A stretch of 11,759 bases of DNA from the NCBI GenBank assembly GCA_020719895.1, contig DYPM01000055.1:1-11759 (forward strand). Reading direction: 5' to 3'. Below, in pieces: positions 7,141-11,759 of this stretch (the first letter of the stretch is position 1; each line of letters opens with the position of its first letter). The position numbers and the translations under genes are program-made. This DNA is from Sulfurovum sp. Its GTDB lineage: Bacteria; Campylobacterota; Campylobacteria; Campylobacterales; Sulfurovaceae. The notes beneath the pieces are model-generated. The model saw only the letters and a program-made list of their open reading frames with translations, searched no databases and was not told where the DNA came from.

Positions 7141-7952
7141 GTGACGTTTTTTCCTAATGGATGATATTGATTGACAGTTTGAGCCAAATTTTGTTTCTCG
7201 ATATGAGTGTATATCTGTGTCGTCTCCAATGAACTGTGACCGAGCAATTCCTGCACAACGCGTAAATCAGCACCGCCAATAATCAATGCAGAAGCAAAAG
7301 AGTGACGCAATACGTGCGGAGATACATTGAGATACTTTTTGACAATTTTATAAGCAGAGATGCGACTCAATTGCTCTCCGCGATAGTTAAGCCAAAGATA
7401 ACTACTACTCATATTTTGACAACGAAGATACGCTTCAAGTGCTTCGATAGCGACAGGAGCCAATGGCACCATTCTCTCCTTCTCTCCTTTGGCAAAACGA
7501 ATCTTAAGCCATCCTTCTACGATATCCCCTTTTTGAACTTGTAACGCCTCAGAGATACGACAACCACTCGCATACAAAAAAAGAATCAACGCATAATCAC
7601 GTAATCCAATCGTATCATTACGTTCAATTCTTTGGACATTAGACAAAATATCTTCGCTTGAAAGGTATTTTGGCAATCCTTTGGGTACTTTTGCCATTGG
7701 AATTTTAATTTTTGTCGATGCAAACTCATGAAGATGACAAAAAGCAAAAAAAGCATTGATAGAAGAGAGTTTACGATTGAGTGTACGTTTGTTTTTAAAA
7801 AGCGATAAAAACAAGAGTACATCTGAAGTTTCAGTCTGTGTCAAAGGCTTTTTTACAAACGCTTCAAACTGCTCAAGATCACCAAGATAACACTCCACCG
7901 TCTGCTTTCCTAACGCTTTGGTAATAACCAAATACTCCTCAAAAGCAATCAA
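7131..7952 (-). CDS. Tyrosine recombinase, XerC/XerD family
   Basis: A site-specific recombinase of 273 residues, the size of XerC/XerD, which resolve chromosome dimers at dif. The N-terminal SAM-like DNA-binding domain (residues 1 to about 85, FEEYLVITKALGKQTVECY) is followed by the catalytic domain. The full catalytic set is present: R132 in GCRISEAL, K155 in FAKGEKER, H213 and R216 in PHVLRHSFA, H239 in LLGHSS and the nucleophile Y248 in TQIYTH. It is shorter than the XerH proteins of Campylobacter and Helicobacter, so I leave the symbol blank. The start is uncertain: TTG at 7952 is the only usual start codon after an in-frame TGA, and no good ribosome site precedes it. No dif-like site was recognised nearby. 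It heads the overlapping run to the methyltransferase gene. Confidence 0.9.
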   Translation of the reverse strand: MIAFEEYLVITKALGKQTVECYLGDLEQFEAFVKKPLTQTETSDVLLFLSLFKNKRTLNRKLSSINAFFAFCHLHEFASTKIKIPMAKVPKGLPKYLSSEDILSNVQRIERNDTIGLRDYALILFLYASGCRISEALQVQKGDIVEGWLKIRFAKGEKERMVPLAPVAIEALEAYLRCQNMSSSYLWLNYRGEQLSRISAYKIVKKYLNVSPHVLRHSFASALIIGGADLRVVQELLGHSSLETTQIYTHIEKQNLAQTVNQYHPLGKNVTWK

Positions 7953-8011
7953 TACATCACAGATGGGACACCTCTCATCTATATAGCAAAGATTTCATAT
8001 CTGTTGCGTGA

Positions 8012-9031
8012 CTACTTGTAGCTCAATGTGGAAAGTTCGATAATCTTGCCATCTTTGTAGAGTTTACTTCCGATAATCAATGCAGGCTTTTCTACTTTAC
8101 CAAGAGCATAAACTTGATATTGCGTCAGAAGAGAGTTCATCACAATCAGTGAGCCTTGTTGATCTAATGCAAACACTTTATCACCAAAAGCCCTCACAAG
8201 AGAAAAGTGTGCAAATTTAAATTTGAGTTTTGCTTCTTCTTTTAAAGCAAGAGATGTTTTGATCACCTCTCCCTCTTTGGTAAAAAGATAGATTGATTGA
8301 TTCAAAGTTGCGATATCTGAAAGATTGGCTTTATACTCCTTTTTGCCCTCGTCTCCAAATGTAATGGCTTCTTGTGGTGTAGCAGCCACCAATGTATCAC
8401 CAACTCTTGAAAGATGAATCACATTATTAAATACTTTGTCAGCACTGAGGTAAACTACATTTGGTGTTGCTTGAGGCGAAAGATGACTCAAAATAATAAG
8501 CTTTCCATCCAACATCGGCATAACTACAAGAGTATCAACAAACAATGGCACAGCAGCTCTTGTATCAATCGCAAAAGAGTGTTCGGAGTGTTTTTCGATA
8601 CTTTTTTTGTTCTCTTTGATATTATAAATCCCAAAAGTATTGTTATTTAAGATGTAAGCAATTTTATCATTATGAATCGTCGCAGAAACAACAGGAATAC
8701 CAAATGTGATTGTCTTGAGAGTCTTGGAGTCTTTTTTGTTGATTACTTTCAGTGTGCCATTGATACTTGATGCCAAAAGATAGTGTTCATTTTCACTCAA
8801 AAAGCGATACCCTTCCTCCAAAACAACTGATCCAATACCATTTTTACCGATATAACGTCTGCTTTTAAGCGTTGCACCATCTCTACTCAAGTCGATGATT
8901 TCATCGCTATAACTCTCTGTTTTTGTGTGAAGTGAAGAGACTTTTTGTGGTTCAAAATATTTTTTGCTTGAACATCCCACTATCGCCACAAAAAGAGCAA
9001 CAAACAAAACTACAATAAATGTTTTTTTCAC
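8012..9031 (-). CDS. BamB-like beta-propeller lipoprotein
   Basis: A 339-residue lipoprotein. The signal peptide MKKTFIVVLFVALFVAIVGC ends in a lipobox with the acylated Cys at 20, followed by SS, which predicts outer-membrane localisation. The mature part is almost all short beta strands with repeated patterns such as YLLASSINGTLKVINKKDSK, GKLIILS, SIYLFTKEGEVI and KVFALDQQGSLIVM, as in PQQ/quinoprotein-type propellers like BamB, a helper of outer-membrane protein assembly. The gene starts with GTG overlapping the stop of the upstream gene in the form GTGA. That upstream gene is YfgM-like, and yfgM-bamB is the order in Escherichia coli, which supports the reading. Sequence similarity by eye is weak, so the function is inferred from fold style and context. 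Confidence 0.65.
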   Translation of the reverse strand: MKKTFIVVLFVALFVAIVGCSSKKYFEPQKVSSLHTKTESYSDEIIDLSRDGATLKSRRYIGKNGIGSVVLEEGYRFLSENEHYLLASSINGTLKVINKKDSKTLKTITFGIPVVSATIHNDKIAYILNNNTFGIYNIKENKKSIEKHSEHSFAIDTRAAVPLFVDTLVVMPMLDGKLIILSHLSPQATPNVVYLSADKVFNNVIHLSRVGDTLVAATPQEAITFGDEGKKEYKANLSDIATLNQSIYLFTKEGEVIKTSLALKEEAKLKFKFAHFSLVRAFGDKVFALDQQGSLIVMNSLLTQYQVYALGKVEKPALIIGSKLYKDGKIIELSTLSYK

Positions 9032-9615
9032 TTTGTTCCTTTTAGCGTAGCGTGCATCATTAGTTTTGCAAATTGACTAAGCGTAGAGTCGTCAGCAATC
9101 AAAGAGAGCTTCTCTCGAGCTTGTGTCATTTCGCCTTCTTGAATTAGTAGATATGCTTGGTTCAAAAGTGCCATCTCTTTATATAGGTCAGAATCTACGC
9201 TCTGTTTTTGAATCGAAGATAGAGCATAGCGACTGCTATCAGCAAGAACACTATTTGGAGTATGACTTAACATTTCGAGTGTTTTGGTGTCATTATTTTC
9301 TACTGCCAATTTAAATTGATAGAGAGCATAAAGTGCTGGAGAGTTTTTTAAGTCCGACAACAACTCCTCTTTTTCATCACCCGTTACACCAGACTCTAAT
9401 GCCACTAATGCGATATTTGCATCTTCTATTTTCATTTGATTCAATGCAGAATTCACCGATTTGATACCAAAAAAGAGGACAATCGCCACTACCAAAGCGG
9501 CGAGTTTGATTTTGTGTTTGGCAATAAAAGTTTCAAACTTCAACGCTCCCTCAAGCATCTTCTCATCAGTCGTCAGCTCCTGCTTTACAAAATCCACATC
9601 GTCTTTAATGCTCAC
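9028..9615 (-). CDS. YfgM-like membrane-anchored TPR protein
   Basis: A 195-residue protein with an N-terminal cytosolic segment (1 to about 37, acidic then FETFIAKHKIK), one membrane helix (about 38-52, LAALVVAIVLFFGI) and a helical periplasmic domain built of TPR-like pairs, for example SPALYALYQFKLAVENND and LLNQAYLLIQEGEMTQAREKL. This layout matches YfgM/AcdE-like proteins, ancillary factors of the Sec translocon and periplasmic chaperone network. The start is GTG at 9615, with AGGAG 6 bases upstream. It overlaps the BamB-like gene by 4 bases, so the two are translated together. The assignment rests on domain layout and gene order, not on a strong motif. Confidence 0.7.
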   Translation of the reverse strand: MSIKDDVDFVKQELTTDEKMLEGALKFETFIAKHKIKLAALVVAIVLFFGIKSVNSALNQMKIEDANIALVALESGVTGDEKEELLSDLKNSPALYALYQFKLAVENNDTKTLEMLSHTPNSVLADSSRYALSSIQKQSVDSDLYKEMALLNQAYLLIQEGEMTQAREKLSLIADDSTLSQFAKLMMHATLKGTK

Positions 9616-9642
9616 AGACTACTCCTAAAACTAAAATGCTAA

Positions 9643-9648
9643 ATTATA
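9643..9648 (-). promoter_or_regulatory. Putative -10 box of the YfgM-like/BamB-like operon
   Basis: On the minus strand TATAAT lies 27 bases upstream of the GTG start at 9615, in the 75-base gap after guaA. There is no convincing -35 box. The transcript would start near 9636. No clear terminator for guaA is visible in the same gap, so read-through from guaA is possible. Confidence 0.45.
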
Positions 9649-9690
9649 CCTTTTGGAGTTAAGACTTGGTTGAGAATGCCCAATATCAGC

Positions 9691-11229
9691 TTACTCCCAC
9701 TCAATCGTCGCAGGTGGTTTGGAGCTAATATCATACACCACACGGTTGATACCATTAATCTCATTGATGATTCTACGGCTTATTGCCTCAAGAACATCAT
9801 GCGGAATATGTGCAAATGTCGCGGTCATTCCATCTACAGACTCAACCATCCGCACACAAACTGTATTGTCATAAGTGCGATTGTCTCCCATCACACCTAC
9901 AGAACGAACATTGAGTAGCACTGTAAAGGCTTGCCACACTTTGTCATAATAGCCTGTCGCTTTGAGTTCCTCTTGCATAATCGCATCAGATTCTCTAAGC
10001 AACCGCAACGCCTCTTCATTCACTTCGCCCATCACACGAATCGCAAGTCCAGGTCCAGGAAACGGATGACGACCAATCATATCAGCAGGAAGTCCCAGCT
10101 CAAGACCGAGTTTACGCACCTCATCTTTGAATATCTCACGAAGTGGCTCAACCAACTCAAAACTCATCCAGTCAGGAAGTCCTCCAACATTATGGTGAGA
10201 TTTGATGGTTTTGGAAGGTCCTTTCACCGAAACAGATTCGATCACATCAGTATAGAGTGTCCCTTGTGCAAGGAAACTTACATCGGTATGTTTAGAAGCC
10301 TCACTGTCAAACACTTCGATAAACTTCTCTCCGATAATTTTACGTTTACGTTCAGGATCACTTACGCCCGCGAGTGCCTCCATAAACTCTTTTTTGGCAT
10401 CAATAGTGATAAGATCAATATCAAGCACTTGGAACATCGCTTGCACTTGCGATGCTTCGTCTTTGCGTAGCAACCCTTGATCTACAAACACACATACCAA
10501 CTGCTCTTTAGGCAACGCTTCATGCAACAATGTAGCCACCACCGAACTGTCCACACCTCCACTCACACCACAAAGCACTTTGCGATTTCCTACTTGTGCA
10601 CGAATCGACGCAATCTTCTCTTTGGCAAATGATCCCATATTCCATGTGCTATCACATCCGCAGATATGTTTGGTAAAGTTTTTGAGCATTTGCGTCCCAT
10701 AAATAGAATGGTGTACTTCAGGATGAAACTGAAACGCATAGAGATGACGACTCTCATCAGCAATCACCGCAAACGGTGAATTTTCACTTGTGCCAATGAC
10801 ACTAAATCCCGCAGGGATACTCTCCACTTTGTCGCCATGACTCATCCACACCACTTCACCATCGCCGACTCCTTGAAAAATCGGACACGATGTTTTGATT
10901 TTGAGTTTTGCTTTACCATATTCGTGATGATCTGCTGCTACTACTTCACCACCAAAATGTTGTGTCATCAATTGCATTCCATAGCAAATCCCAAGTATTG
11001 GCAACCCAAGCTCCCAAATCCCAATATCAGGCAAATACGCATCTTCGGCATAAACAGACGCAGGACCGCCAGAGAGAATAATCCCTTGCGGTCTTCGTGC
11101 TTTGATCATTTCGATCTCTTCTCTATACGGCACCACTTCTGTATATACACCACTCTCTCTAAGTTTCCTTGCAATGAGTTGTGTGTATTGAGATCCAAAA
11201 TCCAACACCACTATCGGAACTTGCTTCAT
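9691..11229 (-). CDS. guaA: GMP synthase (glutamine-hydrolysing)
   Basis: Converts XMP to GMP using ATP and glutamine, the last step of guanine nucleotide synthesis. The 512-residue protein is full length. Residues 1 to about 190 are the class I glutamine amidotransferase domain, with the nucleophile C82 in GICYGMQ and H169/E171 in FQFHPEVHHS. Residues from about 200 are the ATP pyrophosphatase domain with the P-loop SGGVDSS at 223-229, and the C-terminal dimerisation domain ends KPPATIEWE, the family's usual terminus. ATG at 11229 is preceded by AAAGGA with 8 bases spacing. The gene appears to be transcribed alone. A 111-bp MITE lies only 30 bases upstream, so its leader or promoter has been altered. 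Confidence 0.98.
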   Translation of the reverse strand: MKQVPIVVLDFGSQYTQLIARKLRESGVYTEVVPYREEIEMIKARRPQGIILSGGPASVYAEDAYLPDIGIWELGLPILGICYGMQLMTQHFGGEVVAADHHEYGKAKLKIKTSCPIFQGVGDGEVVWMSHGDKVESIPAGFSVIGTSENSPFAVIADESRHLYAFQFHPEVHHSIYGTQMLKNFTKHICGCDSTWNMGSFAKEKIASIRAQVGNRKVLCGVSGGVDSSVVATLLHEALPKEQLVCVFVDQGLLRKDEASQVQAMFQVLDIDLITIDAKKEFMEALAGVSDPERKRKIIGEKFIEVFDSEASKHTDVSFLAQGTLYTDVIESVSVKGPSKTIKSHHNVGGLPDWMSFELVEPLREIFKDEVRKLGLELGLPADMIGRHPFPGPGLAIRVMGEVNEEALRLLRESDAIMQEELKATGYYDKVWQAFTVLLNVRSVGVMGDNRTYDNTVCVRMVESVDGMTATFAHIPHDVLEAISRRIINEINGINRVVYDISSKPPATIEWE

Positions 11230-11258
11230 CTATATATTCCTTTTGTTGATTCAATAAA

Positions 11259-11369
11259 GGGCATCTCTAAAAACTATATTTTGGATTGCTTCGGCTTTTA
11301 CAAAGCCTCGCAATGACGGGATTTGTCATTGCGAACAAAGTGAAGCAATCTATGTTTTTAGAGGTTCCC
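11259..11369. mobile_element. 111-bp MITE-like element upstream of guaA
   Basis: The element has 16-bp terminal inverted repeats, GGGCATCTCTAAAAAC at 11259-11274 and, as complement of the right end 11354-11369, GGGAACCTCTAAAAAC (14 of 16 identical). It is flanked by the direct repeat TAAA at 11255-11258 and 11370-11373, as expected for a target duplication. Inside, GATTGCTTC (11284-11292) pairs with GAAGCAATC (11342-11350), and TCGCAATGAC (11308-11317) with GTCATTGCGA (11325-11334) around GGGATTT, so nearly the whole element can fold into one hairpin. It has no coding capacity and would need a transposase from elsewhere; the terminal repeats and short duplication are of the kind made by IS5-type enzymes, which is an inference. 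Confidence 0.8.
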
Positions 11370-11378
11370 TAAAGATAA

Positions 11379-11384
11379 ATTTTA
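11379..11384 (-). promoter_or_regulatory. Candidate original -10 box of guaA, on the far side of the MITE
   Basis: Minus-strand TAAAAT preceded by TGTG lies just outside the MITE. Its transcript would start near 11372, at the target duplication, and would carry the whole folded element in its leader before reaching guaA. A second minus-strand candidate, TATAGT at 11273-11278, lies inside the end of the element nearest guaA. Neither has a clear -35 box. Confidence 0.3.
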
Positions 11385-11470
11385 CACAAAAAATATGCAG
11401 AGGCGACTGATGCGTGAGTGTGGGATAGTGCTAACATGAGGGGTTCATATCTCTCTTTATGGTTTTTGGT

Positions 11471-11476
11471 TAGAAT
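11471..11476 (+). promoter_or_regulatory. Putative -10 box for the small broken gene at the right end
   Basis: TAGAAT after a T-rich stretch (GGTTTTTGGT) lies 29 bases before the ATG at 11506. The rest of the gap 11374-11505 shows nothing else I can name; it is transcribed away from guaA. Confidence 0.3.
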
Positions 11477-11505
11477 TGTAAATAGCAAAATCAACTAAGA
11501 AGAGA

Positions 11506-11731
11506 ATGTCAAATATACTTAAAGCGTTCGTGACTATTGTAAACAATAATAAAATAAACATAAACACAACTTATCTGTTTGATGAAAAAAGAGAAATATA
11601 ATTCAATGCCACTTGAAGATAGAGAAGCAGTAGAGCGATTGGTAAATGTGAGCGTAGGTGATGTAAGAATCAAAAATCCGAATAATCCTGTTCAGTTGAT
11701 GGATGGGGGGTTGTTGGTGTTTAAAATTTAA
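11506..11731 (+). pseudogene. Remnant small gene in two frames, possibly a decayed restriction endonuclease
   Basis: An ATG at 11506 opens a 31-residue frame (MSNILKAFVTIVNNNKI at its start) that ends with TAA at 11599-11601. A second frame, open from ATG 11582 to TAA 11729-11731, gives 49 residues ending in VGDVRIKNPNNPVQLMDGG and LLVFKI. The frames overlap at a run of six A (11585-11590); skipping one base there gives a smooth join, FDEK-KEKYNS. The first part reads like the N-terminus and the second like the C-terminus of a much longer protein, so both a frameshift and a large internal deletion seem likely. The style of both ends reminds me of NgoPII-type restriction endonucleases, but that is a weak recollection. 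Alternatively, 11582-11731 is a small gene of its own. Confidence 0.4.
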
Positions 11732-11748
11732 TTTAAAAAGGAAATATT

Positions 11749-11759
11749 ATGGAAATAAA
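11749..11759 (+). CDS. Start of a further gene, cut by the window edge
   Basis: An ATG at 11749 is preceded by AAGGA (11737-11741) with 7 bases spacing, 17 bases after the remnant gene's stop. Only three codons are visible (Met-Glu-Ile), so nothing can be said about the product. If the preceding remnant is a restriction enzyme, a DNA methyltransferase would be a natural neighbour, which is speculation. Confidence 0.4.

Noticed and set aside
7131..7952. Integrase of a mobile island
   Set aside because: There are no attachment repeats, no tRNA neighbour and no phage genes; its size and its location in a housekeeping cluster fit a Xer-type chromosomal recombinase.
9931..11316. Long plus-strand open frames (179 and 159 codons) opposite guaA
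   Set aside because: They are antisense to a full-length, strongly conserved guaA; their translations are rich in His, Arg, Phe and Cys without any domain pattern.

Overview
The window looks like chromosomal DNA from a Campylobacterota member (epsilonproteobacterium), probably near Sulfurovum or Sulfurimonas. This rests on the AT-rich, densely packed genes, the rpsF-ssb-rpsR order, a short-form HisG, a type III pantothenate kinase, and TATAAT-type -10 boxes without clear -35 boxes. The genus is an inference from gene order and protein style; no database search was possible.

Layout from left to right. Bases 1-1278 (+) hold the 3' end of a TauE/SafE-type transporter gene with an in-frame stop, followed by a modD-type gene (quinolinate phosphoribosyltransferase fold) split by a one-base frameshift. 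Both look broken, or the assembly has errors there. Bases 1280-1388 are a degenerate copy of a small palindromic MITE-like repeat. Bases 1452-2888 (+) are a promoter, a possible leader hairpin, and the operon rpsF-ssb-rpsR (ribosomal proteins S6 and S18 with single-strand binding protein); S6 has an unusually long acidic tail encoded partly by three 33-bp tandem repeats. After a hairpin-rich spacer, 3121-4839 (+) encodes a lipoprotein with the HExxH signature of an M30-like zinc peptidase.

From 4845 to 11229 all genes are on the minus strand. In transcription order they are guaA (GMP synthase, 11229-9691); a YfgM-like membrane protein with a BamB-like lipoprotein, overlapping by 4 bases; and a tight overlapping run of a XerC/D-family recombinase, a conserved hypothetical protein, coaX (pantothenate kinase), hisG (ATP phosphoribosyltransferase) and a class I methyltransferase. 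The overlaps imply co-transcription and translational coupling, although the functions (chromosome resolution, CoA, histidine) are not one pathway.

Bases 11259-11369 are an intact-looking 111-bp MITE, with 16-bp terminal inverted repeats and a TAAA duplication, only about 30 bp upstream of the guaA start, so it lies between guaA and its likely original promoter. The right end (11506-11759, +) holds a remnant small gene in two frames and the first bases of a further gene.

No tRNA, rRNA, CRISPR array or complete prophage was seen. The points most worth a second look are the MITE in the guaA leader with its degenerate sister copy at 1280, the paired decay of the transporter and modD, the repeat-bearing S6 tail, the M30-like lipoprotein, the YfgM/BamB-like pair, and the broken gene at the right edge.
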